Shown piece by piece: positions 27,556 through 35,708 of a stretch of DNA of 64,000 nt (within the stretch, counting starts at the first letter, position 1; every line of letters begins with the position of its first letter). Origin of the DNA: Clostridiales bacterium. GTDB lineage: Bacteria; Bacillota; Clostridia; Christensenellales; CAG-314. A program made the position numbers and the translations under genes. Under the pieces are notes generated by a model. That model ran no database searches and had not been told where the DNA came from. It was given only the letters and a program-made list of their open reading frames with translations. The DNA lies in assembly GCA_022508375.1 (NCBI GenBank), contig JAFLVJ010000004.1:62001-126000 (forward strand), given 5' to 3'.

Positions 27556-27596
27556 AAAAAGCATCTGTTGATATTTCCTTTCAACAAATGCTTTTT
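27556..27596 (-). terminator. Terminator after dacF
   Basis: The stem AAAAAGCAT-TGTTGA / TCAACA-ATGCTTTTT flanks a 10-base loop. The stem ends in an A/T run, so it would work on either strand. It lies about 60 bp past the dacF stop. Confidence 0.75.
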
Positions 27597-27657
27597 GGTA
27601 TTTAATCTTTATCGCTATTTCTGCAATAACAGCACAGCATTTTACTTGCTTTGTAAT

Positions 27658-28800
27658 TTAACCTTCTCGCACCAAGTCCTTTACGTAATCCCAGTATGAC
27701 TTCGATTCAACATTAGTCTTAGCCACAATATTTATTTGTCCTACGACCGCTCCGTTTGCATCAACCAGTTTTGCAATTCCAACAACGTCACCTTGAGACA
27801 CCGGCGCCTTGACTTTTTCGGGCAATTCGACTTGAACATTGTAATCAACGCTTCCCTTTTTGCCGAACGCTGTGAGTTTGCCTTCAGCTGCCAGCTCCAA
27901 GGTGTCCTGTTTACCGCCTTGCACTGCTACGTTTTCAAGCTTGGTGTTGCCGTCAACGTAAACTTTACTTTCGTAATTTGCAAAGGCGTAATTGAACATC
28001 TCGCTTACTTCCTTAAATCGTGTTTGACTGTCATTTGCGCCCACTACTACGGCAATTACACGGGTGTCACCGCGCCTAGCTGTCGCAGCTAGACAGTGTT
28101 TCGCTTCGCTCGTGTAACCTGTTTTTCCGCCGTCACAGCCGTCGTAAAAACGTACGAGTTTATTTGTATTGGTCATCTCGGTTACGCGCCCCGACGGATG
28201 TGTAAAGTCTTCCATCCAGATATTTGCACAGGTGAAATAATGCGGATGCTTTATCAGTTGCGAAAGCATTACGCCTACGTCCTTGGCGCAGGAATACTGA
28301 CTAACAGCAGGTAAACCTGTGCAGTTTTCGAAATGCGTATTGGTAAGACCCAGTTCCTTTGCTTTGCCGTTCATGTTTTCAACAAAGTTTTCCACGCTAC
28401 CGCTTACGTGTTCGGCGACTGCTACACAACTGTCATTAGCCGAACATACAATGATAGACTTGATGAGATTTACCATCTTGTATGCGGCGTTGGCATCCAA
28501 ATATACTTGCGAACCACCCATAGATGCCGCACGTTGACTTGCAACAATACTGTCGTCCAAGGAAACCTTTCCGCTGTCAATTGCATCGTATGCGCACAGC
28601 AAGGTCATTATTTTGGTCATGCTGGCGATTGGACGTTTTTCTGTTGCGTTGTGCTCATAAAGAACTTGACCGTCTGTTGACATTAAGATAGCCTCTTTAG
28701 AAGTAATGTTAACAACTGCCGTTTCAGCGCATGCCGTTACGGGAACTATTACGGCTAAGAGCAACATAATACTAAAAGCAAAAATAAGTAATTTTTTCAT
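27658..28800 (-). CDS. dacF: D-alanyl-D-alanine carboxypeptidase (PBP5/6 family, DacF-like)
   Basis: A 380-aa secreted peptidase that trims the terminal D-Ala of peptidoglycan stem peptides. A signal peptide (1-25, ending VTACAETA) is followed by the SxxK box in ASMTKIM, SAN in VCSANDSCVA and KTG in GGKTGYTSEA. The C-terminal beta domain (about 270-360) and a final amphipathic stretch complete the family architecture. AAGGAGAAATT precedes the ATG at 28800. The upstream promoter candidate is forespore-like, which with the sporulation setting supports DacF rather than a vegetative DacA. Confidence 0.9.
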   Translation of the reverse strand: MKKLLIFAFSIMLLLAVIVPVTACAETAVVNITSKEAILMSTDGQVLYEHNATEKRPIASMTKIMTLLCAYDAIDSGKVSLDDSIVASQRAASMGGSQVYLDANAAYKMVNLIKSIIVCSANDSCVAVAEHVSGSVENFVENMNGKAKELGLTNTHFENCTGLPAVSQYSCAKDVGVMLSQLIKHPHYFTCANIWMEDFTHPSGRVTEMTNTNKLVRFYDGCDGGKTGYTSEAKHCLAATARRGDTRVIAVVVGANDSQTRFKEVSEMFNYAFANYESKVYVDGNTKLENVAVQGGKQDTLELAAEGKLTAFGKKGSVDYNVQVELPEKVKAPVSQGDVVGIAKLVDANGAVVGQINIVAKTNVESKSYWDYVKDLVREG

Positions 28801-28821
28801 AATTTCTCCTTGTTTTGCTGT

Positions 28822-28850
28822 TAGTATCTGCAAATTACAGTTAAGTATGC
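28822..28850 (-). promoter_or_regulatory. Candidate SigF/SigG promoter of dacF
   Basis: GCATA (28846-28850) and GCAGATACTA (28822-28831) on the minus strand, 14 bp apart, match GYWTA and GGnRAnAnTW closely. dacF is a SigF gene in Bacillus. Confidence 0.45.
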
Positions 28851-28886
28851 AAAACACAAAATATCGATAACGTATATCGTATTTAT

Positions 28887-28915
28887 AAAAAAATCACTGC
28901 GTAAAACAGTGATTT
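28887..28915 (-). terminator. Terminator after the HU gene
   Basis: Stem AAATCACTG / CAGTGATTT with a 7-base loop, followed by a U-tract on the minus strand. It lies about 20 bp after the HU stop. Confidence 0.85.
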
Positions 28916-28936
28916 GAATTATCAAGCCTTCATTGA

Positions 28937-29212
28937 CTAGCCGTTTAGTCTATCGGTAAAATTTTTGGAAGGCTTAAAAACAATAACGCTTTTAGCCGGT
29001 ATATTGATGCTCTTTTTTGTTTTAGGATTTATACCCTTACGCGCTGAACGTTTTTTAAGTTTAAAAGTACCAACGCCCGTCAAACAGACATCATGTCCCT
29101 TTTTCAACTGTTCTTCGATACTTTCCCAGAATGCATCGTAAAATTCGCCTGTTTTCTTCGAACTTTCACCTGTTTTATCTGTTACACTGTCAATAAATTC
29201 ACCTTTCTTCAT
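28937..29212 (-). CDS. HU family DNA-binding protein
   Basis: A 91-aa nucleoid protein. The N-terminal helices MKKGEFIDSVTDKTG and the beta-arm region VGTFKLKKRSARKGINPKT with the tip sequence NIPAKSV are typical of HU. GGAG lies seven bases before the ATG at 29212, which I prefer to the upstream in-frame ATG. It is monocistronic: terminators flank it on both sides. The 5' region (29213-29374) contains an inverted repeat ATTGTTTGT / ACAAACAAT around 29243-29273 that could be a regulatory site. Confidence 0.93.
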   Translation of the reverse strand: MKKGEFIDSVTDKTGESSKKTGEFYDAFWESIEEQLKKGHDVCLTGVGTFKLKKRSARKGINPKTKKSINIPAKSVIVFKPSKNFTDRLNG

Positions 29213-29374
29213 TGTTTTACTCCTTAAATTAGCTTTAACATGGTCTATTGTTTGTTTGGAGTATTGACACAAACAATTCAACTTATACACTACATTTCAG
29301 TTAAGTTGTTAAATAAATTGCTTACTTAATTTTTTTTAACTTTGTATATCAGATTGTATATACATCACAATAAA

Positions 29375-29403
29375 GATGCCGACAAAGTTTACTTGTCGGC
29401 ATC
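29375..29403 (-). terminator. Terminator after deoB
   Basis: Stem GATGCCGACAA / TTGTCGGCATC with a 7-base loop; the minus-strand tail is U-rich though interrupted. It lies about 20 bp after the deoB stop. Confidence 0.75.
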
Positions 29404-29424
29404 ATATAAAAATTGAATTATACT

Positions 29425-30573
29425 TTATCTTGTAACTTTTTCCCAAACAGATTTCGAACCGCCACCGATACCGAGCTGTTCGCGGATTGTATCAGCGATT
29501 ACGTCAAAGCCTTTGAGCGTGCCAAGATTTGTAGGGACGACGTCCGTACCGTATATAAGTAACGGAGTGTACTCCCTCGTGTGGTCGGTGTGTTGCTTGT
29601 GCGTGGGGTCGCAACCGTGATCGCCTGTTATATACACTACATCGTCGTGATGTAAAACTTTGATAAGTTCCTCAACCTTTGCATCGATTTCTTCCAACGC
29701 GGCAGCGTATCCAAACACGTCTCTACGGTGACCGTATTTCATATCTGTGTCAACAAGGTTGACAAAAACGAGTCCGTCGAAACGCTCCTTGGCAATTTCG
29801 ATTGTCTTGTTAAGTCCGTCAAGATTGCTTTCGGTGTGAATGCTACGCGTTATACCCTGTCCGTTAAAGATATACTCAATCTTGCCAACGGCAACGCTTT
29901 GCATGCCTGCTTCCTTGACGTCATCGAGAAGGGTTTTTGCAGGCGGATTCAAGGAATAATCCTTGCGATCGGCGGTACGGGTAAATGGATAATTACCTGT
30001 AAATGGGCGTGCAATAACACGACCGACGGCAAACTTGCCTGTGCAAAGTTTGCGAGCCTTTTCGCACATCTCGTATAGTTCCTCGATTGTGTACTTGTCC
30101 ATATGAACGGCAATTTGCAGTACGCTATCCGCCGAAGTATATACTATTGGGTAACCTGTCTTTAAATGCTCTTCGCCGTAGTCCTTGATAACTTCAGTAC
30201 CGCTATACGGCTTGTTACACAGCACTTTTGTACCAAGCTCTTTTTCCAACTTGCTGATAAAACTTTGAGGAAAACCGTGCGGAAACGTAGGCATTGGCTC
30301 CTTAGTAATAACACCGGACATTTCCCAGTGCCCTACTGTTGTATCTTTGCCCTTGGAAAGCTCCTCCAAACGCGCGTATGCACCTATGGGCATACGGTCG
30401 TCATTGTATGTGCCGTCAATGTTGTACAGCCCCATATCGGACAATACGGGCAATTGCATTTCGTATGCGGCGCGAACGTTTTTGAGCGTGTTCGCTCCAA
30501 AGTCATTAAATTTCCTGCAATCAGGCATTGCGCCGATTCCAAAACCATCAATTACGAGAATAAAAGCTCTCAT
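29425..30573 (-). CDS. deoB: Phosphopentomutase
   Basis: A 382-aa alkaline-phosphatase-superfamily enzyme interconverting (deoxy)ribose 1- and 5-phosphates for nucleoside salvage. ILVIDGFGIGAMPD at the start holds the first metal aspartate. GHWEMSG, NLVDTDMKYGHR and YITGDHGCDPT carry the remaining metal and phosphate ligands. GGGAGAAAGGT precedes the ATG. It has its own strong promoter and terminator, and no nucleoside phosphorylase gene is adjacent. Confidence 0.95.
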   Translation of the reverse strand: MRAFILVIDGFGIGAMPDCRKFNDFGANTLKNVRAAYEMQLPVLSDMGLYNIDGTYNDDRMPIGAYARLEELSKGKDTTVGHWEMSGVITKEPMPTFPHGFPQSFISKLEKELGTKVLCNKPYSGTEVIKDYGEEHLKTGYPIVYTSADSVLQIAVHMDKYTIEELYEMCEKARKLCTGKFAVGRVIARPFTGNYPFTRTADRKDYSLNPPAKTLLDDVKEAGMQSVAVGKIEYIFNGQGITRSIHTESNLDGLNKTIEIAKERFDGLVFVNLVDTDMKYGHRRDVFGYAAALEEIDAKVEELIKVLHHDDVVYITGDHGCDPTHKQHTDHTREYTPLLIYGTDVVPTNLGTLKGFDVIADTIREQLGIGGGSKSVWEKVTR

Positions 30574-30621
30574 ACCTTTCTCCCTTCATCAATATCTAAT
30601 GATATTAACTTTGTATTATTT

Positions 30622-30650
30622 ATTATAACAAAGAAATATTTTTTTTACAA
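30622..30650 (-). promoter_or_regulatory. SigA promoter of deoB
   Basis: TTGTAA (30645-30650), 17 bp, TATAAT (30622-30627) on the minus strand, about 50 bp before the start codon. Confidence 0.75.
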
Positions 30651-31226
30651 TCAAATGACGGCAGTTATTAGACGTAATATTACAAAAAAGCCGATAATCT
30701 TGAAAACAAACGCCACCGCAAGTATTGCAAGACACTGTCTTAAATCGCAAAAAGTTTCCCGTATCGAACGGCATGACTCAGGTTCGCAAAAGCAAACTAA
30801 ACAGGTTAAAAAGTAAAATATTACTTCTTCCACAGAGACAAATATGCAAAACAAAACGCCCCATACAGACCAACACGTAATGGTTGCAACAGTATTAGCC
30901 CCAACGTACAGACAGGACACCGTAAGTAATATACAGTTTAAAAATTTAGTTTGCGGGTACACGTTACAAAGAACAAGACATATGTAAAATAATACCGTCC
31001 CAAGCAGAAACAAAAAAAACAGCGAAAAACCACCGTTAAACAGTTTTTCGGCATACGTTACTCTATTTTCATACCACCAACCGTATTTGCCGATATTAAA
31101 TAGCACCACACCTATAACGATACCTACCACTGCGCAAAGTGCACAAATCAGCGCTCTCCACTTGTGATTTCGCATCGTATCCCATATATCTGAACAATTT
31201 GACTTTATAAAACGAAAGCAAACCAT
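30651..31226 (-). CDS. Unrecognised polytopic membrane protein
   Basis: A 191-aa frame with about five hydrophobic segments (near residues 26-46, 68-90, 95-115, 118-140 and 165-188). It has many cysteines (13), several in or next to membrane segments, including a FLTCLVCFCEPESC stretch. There is no clear Shine-Dalgarno at the first ATG (31226); an internal ATG at 31175 beginning MRNHKW is an alternative start. I recognise no family; a remote link to SpoIIM-like proteins crossed my mind but is not supported by motifs. It sits between the surface-protease operon terminator and the deoB promoter. Confidence 0.6.
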   Translation of the reverse strand: MVCFRFIKSNCSDIWDTMRNHKWRALICALCAVVGIVIGVVLFNIGKYGWWYENRVTYAEKLFNGGFSLFFLFLLGTVLFYICLVLCNVYPQTKFLNCILLTVSCLYVGANTVATITCWSVWGVLFCIFVSVEEVIFYFLTCLVCFCEPESCRSIRETFCDLRQCLAILAVAFVFKIIGFFVILRLITAVI

Positions 31227-31295
31227 ACCAATAAATATGAGTTGCGTTCTAAATTTATGACGTAAAAATGTTTTATAACAGTATCGTAAATATTT

Positions 31296-31324
31296 AAAAG
31301 GCGGGATTTGTGCCCGCCTTTTTT
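31296..31324 (-). terminator. Terminator of the surface-protease operon
   Basis: Strong GC stem AAAAGGCGGG / CCCGCCTTTT with a 7-base loop. A/T runs on both sides make it potentially bidirectional. It lies 14 bp after the S8 protease stop. Confidence 0.9.
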
Positions 31325-31337
31325 ATTATTGGATATT

Positions 31338-34300
31338 TTAATTTGTTTTTTTCCTTTTTCGAATAATGGTAATTGCGACAACTACCGCAATTATCGCCAA
31401 CACAGTAACAGATAACCCTATTACTATAACTAAACCGATGTCTCTGTCTCCGTATTGTGTACCGTCATCGGGTTCGCCTTCAGTTGGGTTCGGTTCGGTA
31501 GGATAATTCGGTTTTGGCACATCCGGCTCGGGTTTTGGTTCGGGTTCCGGCTTAGACTCAGTATCCTTATACCCACAAATTGAGCAAGAGCCTTGTTCAC
31601 CTTCGCTGTCGTGATCGTTTTTTGGCGTTTCATAGTCGCAAATACTGCACTGCTTCCAATGATGAGACTTATCTTGTTTATCTGCAAAATTGTGGCTAAC
31701 TTTTTCGGAAGATTGACTGCAAACGTTGCAAACATGCCAATGTCCATCCGCGCTTGTACTCCACTCAACGTCAGCATAGTCATGCGCAGCAAGAGATGTT
31801 TCAACGGAGTTGTGATCAATAATTTCCTTTTCGCCTTCGTTATCTTCAAACCATTTATCACAACCGTTGCAGGTATAATACGCTGTATGACCCGCATCTG
31901 TACAGGTAGAATTTACAGCTTCTACATACGTAAGTTCGTGTTGATGTTCAGGTTCCGGTTCAACAGGTCCCTCTTGTGACGAAAGATATTCATCAATATC
32001 CGACTTTGCCCGCGCGATTATTGAATTGATTTCGTTAATAAGTTCTTCTTCATTGAGGTCTGTATCTGCAAGCGAGCGAACGCTACCTTGGGCAGCATTT
32101 TTTATTTCACGGACTTGCTCATCCTCATATTCTTGTGCTAAATCTTCGATTTGCCATACACCGTTGTGAATGACAATTTCTTTGCTACATGCAGATATTA
32201 TTGCCTCGAATTCCGATGAGTCTGCCTCGTCAATTTGGCTTTCGAATTTTTGGTATAATTCATCCGTCCAATTCTTTCTTGTATCAGACAGACAATCATA
32301 AATATCTTTTGTCCTTTCGCGGAGCAATTTTTTTGCTTCGGCTTTGGCAGAAGCGATATCTTTCAAACGCTGTTCGGCAATTAAATTCAACGTGTATTCA
32401 ATTATATCATCAAGGTTAACAATACTGTTTGCATTGCTACAAGCGACACCAACCTCTATCTTGGCACTATTGACTATCTCTTTTACTGCAAGCGTATCTG
32501 TTTCCAGTAACAGTCCGTCCAGTAAGTTGCCGACTGCTTTATCGATGATACTGTTAATATTTTTTATAACTGCGGACTTATCGGATACGTCAACAGTTGC
32601 ATTATTTACGGTGCACGCCTCATCTATATCGCGATAAACCGTATCACTTTCGGAAGGAAGTTGCCCAACACACAGTTTATACAACGTTGCATAATACTGT
32701 TTGGCCTGCTGAGCATAAGCGTAATAATATACATCACGTTCCGCCAGCGTAAAGATATCATCGGCGGTCAGGTAATACAGTTCGTCAATATTGACTGTTT
32801 GTCCTGTGTTTTTGCTTTCCCAATTGAGGTATCTGATTTGATATTCCTCATATACCTCGCCCGTCGGCAGATTGAGCGGATCGGCGTTAACGTGATACCG
32901 TTTTGCAATTACATTGCCATCCTCATCTTGAAAAACTGCCGTAAACAAATCCGTTTTCGTATATATCCTATACTTGTTATCTATGACCTTGCACGTGAAG
33001 AAATAGTTACCAAGCAGTCCACCTCTGTTTATGTAGCCGTAATCTACAACTAAATATTGCAAATTACCGAACCGTCTAATCCAATCCGCCCAGTTTACCG
33101 ATTTATCAATCAAATATTTATTGCTTCCGCAATAAATCGCCTTCAGGTTGGTACAGTACGGCATTGTGTTATCACCAATGGAAGTTACACTGCTCAAATC
33201 CAACCACGTCAGGTTACTGCATCTTTCAAAAGCGCCACTCGCAATGGTTTGCGCCGCATGGGTATCCAATGATGTTAATCCGATACAGTTGTATAATGCA
33301 CCCGTTCCGTATTTCGTTACCGTTTCCGTTTGAATATCTGTCAAAGAAATACAGTTAGCAAAAGCATATGACTCTATCCACGTAAGCTTGGGAGAATACA
33401 CTACTTGAAGATTATAACAGTCCATAAAAGCATTATCGTAAATATACATAACACTTGGCAAATCCAGCTCTGTCAAGGACGTGCACTCGATAAAGGCATT
33501 GGACGCAATGGAATTAACTTCGGGTAGAACAAGTTCCTTAAGCGTCTTGACGTAATTAAAAGCATAATTGCCCACGTACGTAGCGTGATATGCTACAACA
33601 CGTTCGATGCCTGAGCATCCATAGGCTGTGTAACTCCCCAAATAACTGTATCCAAGCGTGAAGGATGGGAATCCACCCGCGGAAATACTGGTTGCGTTTA
33701 ATAGAATAAGTTCTTTCAGATTAAAGCAATGGGAAACCGCATACGTTGCGTCTCTTGAACCTAGCGTGACGCTTTCCAAATTCGGGCAGTATCTTATGGG
33801 ATATTGCAAATTAGCAGCATTTTTGTTACCCAATGAAACATCTGCCTCGCATACAATCGACCGTATATTTAGTCCGTAGAACAGATTGTTGCCAAGCTCC
33901 CTTACCAAGATACCATCGACATATTCGGGTATCACAACATCCTGAAGCCCGCTCGTGTACCTTTCCAATATTCCGTTTCGGTTTATCTCAAAGCCTGTAC
34001 CGTTTGTATTTTTATCTTCATCTTCACCACTGAAATACTCAATTTCGTAAAGTTGGCTGTGCCCCTTAACAAAACCGCTTTCGTCAAACAAATAAATTAC
34101 AAAACTCAGATGCGTAGATTCGTTCAGCCTTATCTCCCCAGTATATTCGTAACGATTGCCACAAATCATTGGATATGAACCGTCCAGTGTATAATACACT
34201 TTGTAGTCCATGCCCTTGTAATCAGGGTTATTATTTGTTATACCAACAGAAATTGTACCGTCGAAGTGATACGGTGTCCCTACCTCACCGAATGTCAGCG

Positions 34301-35666
34301 TCGGAGTTGTAGTCAGTTCCACATCTGCAAGGGCAAGATCCATGCTTGGAACGCCATACCCGAACAGATTGTCCCTGCCCGTAGCACCGAGATCGTAAGT
34401 ATTTGATTTAATCAGCTTTTCTACCTTTGCCGCGTCGTAGCCGTCACCCAAATACGTTGCATATAAAGCGACAAGCGCTGTAGCGTGTGGCGTTGCCATT
34501 GATGTACCGCTAAGGTAAGCATACGTTCCGCCCGTTGTGGAAATTAGGTAATCTTTCGAATAGTTATATCCGTCGGGAACACAGCTCAGCACGTTTGTCC
34601 CCGGAAGGCACAAGTCAACGTTGCTTCCGTAATTCGAGTAGTAGGAAACAAACGGAAAATTTTCATAAACAGCATTTTGCGAGAGTGCCGAAACAGTCAG
34701 CGCTGACGGGCAATTTGCAGGGAAATACTCCTCTGCATAGTAGCTTTCGTTACCGGCGGCAACTACAGACATAATGTTATCCTTAAAAGCCTCATCGAAG
34801 TATAACGTACTTTCCTTCCCTGTACTATCTGCAGCCAGACTCATATTCATAGCAACTATGTTTAGTCCCTTCTGCTCTTTCAAATCCATTATGTACTTAA
34901 TCCCCATCATGATATCGGAGATATCGCCTGAACCGCTGGAGTCAACGGCTTTGATGGGAATAATTTTTACATTGTCGGGCGTAAGGTCAACAATCGTCCC
35001 AGCTACGTGGGTACCATGCATGTGATCGTCTTCGAAATCGTATTGGCTCTTACCGTTTATGTACAGTTGGCTTCGGTAAAAGCTCTTTCCGTATTCATAA
35101 GCAATCCTGCCCTGCAAAAATTCGTTATCGGTATCTATTCCCGAATCCAGCACCGCAACGTAAACGTCGGGTATGTTTTCGTTAGAACCGTATTTTTGCA
35201 TGATGGCATCCTGATAACTGTCAACGCCTAAAATTTCCGCACCCCAAGTAAGATGGTCGAGAACAAGCACGTCCTCATCCATTTCAGCAGTTTCTTGTTG
35301 AGTTTTCAATACAGAGTCCGGCATAGCGGATTCTACGTATTTCAAGGAATTATAGTACGTAAGGGCTTTTTGCGCTTGAGCGTTGTTATCGTATTGGAAC
35401 ACGTACATATCGCCATATCCAGATACTGACGCAATACAATTTTTATCTTCTATATTTCTCTTTGAGAAAACAATTATTCTGTTTTCGTTAGAATAGTTTT
35501 CGTTTATTTCAATCAATTGCTTACAGTATGTATCGAAATCCAACTGTGAATTGTGCCATTGACCGCCTAAAAGCACCGGAAAGGTAGCAAGAAACAGCGA
35601 CAGCATAAACGTGCCTATGAGTACCAACAATATTACTTTTTTACTTCGGTTTAAATTGTACTGCAT
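31338..35666 (-). CDS. Membrane-anchored S8 (subtilisin-like) serine protease with BspA-type LRRs and Cys-rich module
   Basis: A 1442-aa surface protease. N-terminal membrane/signal segment (about 10-33), propeptide-like region (40-165), then the S8 domain: Asp174 in VLDSGID, His217 in HGTHVAG, Asn306 in AAGNE and Ser389 in SGTSMATPH, so the triad is complete. Residues 560-850 are leucine-rich repeats of the LRR_5/BspA kind (LTELDLPSV, AFANCISL). A helical region (970-1230) leads to a Cys-rich module (about 1240-1372) with several CxxC pairs, a Pro/Glu linker and a C-terminal transmembrane helix ending RKRKKTN. It is last in a four-gene operon, 42 bp after the C1 protease gene; AGGAAGGG precedes its ATG. 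The substrate is unknown. Confidence 0.9.
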   Translation of the reverse strand: MQYNLNRSKKVILLVLIGTFMLSLFLATFPVLLGGQWHNSQLDFDTYCKQLIEINENYSNENRIIVFSKRNIEDKNCIASVSGYGDMYVFQYDNNAQAQKALTYYNSLKYVESAMPDSVLKTQQETAEMDEDVLVLDHLTWGAEILGVDSYQDAIMQKYGSNENIPDVYVAVLDSGIDTDNEFLQGRIAYEYGKSFYRSQLYINGKSQYDFEDDHMHGTHVAGTIVDLTPDNVKIIPIKAVDSSGSGDISDIMMGIKYIMDLKEQKGLNIVAMNMSLAADSTGKESTLYFDEAFKDNIMSVVAAGNESYYAEEYFPANCPSALTVSALSQNAVYENFPFVSYYSNYGSNVDLCLPGTNVLSCVPDGYNYSKDYLISTTGGTYAYLSGTSMATPHATALVALYATYLGDGYDAAKVEKLIKSNTYDLGATGRDNLFGYGVPSMDLALADVELTTTPTLTFGEVGTPYHFDGTISVGITNNNPDYKGMDYKVYYTLDGSYPMICGNRYEYTGEIRLNESTHLSFVIYLFDESGFVKGHSQLYEIEYFSGEDEDKNTNGTGFEINRNGILERYTSGLQDVVIPEYVDGILVRELGNNLFYGLNIRSIVCEADVSLGNKNAANLQYPIRYCPNLESVTLGSRDATYAVSHCFNLKELILLNATSISAGGFPSFTLGYSYLGSYTAYGCSGIERVVAYHATYVGNYAFNYVKTLKELVLPEVNSIASNAFIECTSLTELDLPSVMYIYDNAFMDCYNLQVVYSPKLTWIESYAFANCISLTDIQTETVTKYGTGALYNCIGLTSLDTHAAQTIASGAFERCSNLTWLDLSSVTSIGDNTMPYCTNLKAIYCGSNKYLIDKSVNWADWIRRFGNLQYLVVDYGYINRGGLLGNYFFTCKVIDNKYRIYTKTDLFTAVFQDEDGNVIAKRYHVNADPLNLPTGEVYEEYQIRYLNWESKNTGQTVNIDELYYLTADDIFTLAERDVYYYAYAQQAKQYYATLYKLCVGQLPSESDTVYRDIDEACTVNNATVDVSDKSAVIKNINSIIDKAVGNLLDGLLLETDTLAVKEIVNSAKIEVGVACSNANSIVNLDDIIEYTLNLIAEQRLKDIASAKAEAKKLLRERTKDIYDCLSDTRKNWTDELYQKFESQIDEADSSEFEAIISACSKEIVIHNGVWQIEDLAQEYEDEQVREIKNAAQGSVRSLADTDLNEEELINEINSIIARAKSDIDEYLSSQEGPVEPEPEHQHELTYVEAVNSTCTDAGHTAYYTCNGCDKWFEDNEGEKEIIDHNSVETSLAAHDYADVEWSTSADGHWHVCNVCSQSSEKVSHNFADKQDKSHHWKQCSICDYETPKNDHDSEGEQGSCSICGYKDTESKPEPEPKPEPDVPKPNYPTEPNPTEGEPDDGTQYGDRDIGLVIVIGLSVTVLAIIAVVVAITIIRKRKKTN
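31549..31952 (-). repeat. Duplicated Cys-rich module, copy 1 (in the S8 protease gene)
   Basis: This 404-bp block matches 35935-36338 without gaps, with 29 differences counted by eye (about 93% identity). It encodes the module with CNVCSQSSEKVSH and HWKQCSICDYETPKNDHD. The flanks diverge completely, so it is a recent segmental duplication or gene-conversion tract. Confidence 0.9.
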
Positions 35667-35708
35667 AATTGTACCCTTCCTTTTTAAGATAAAACTATAT
35701 AAACGTAG

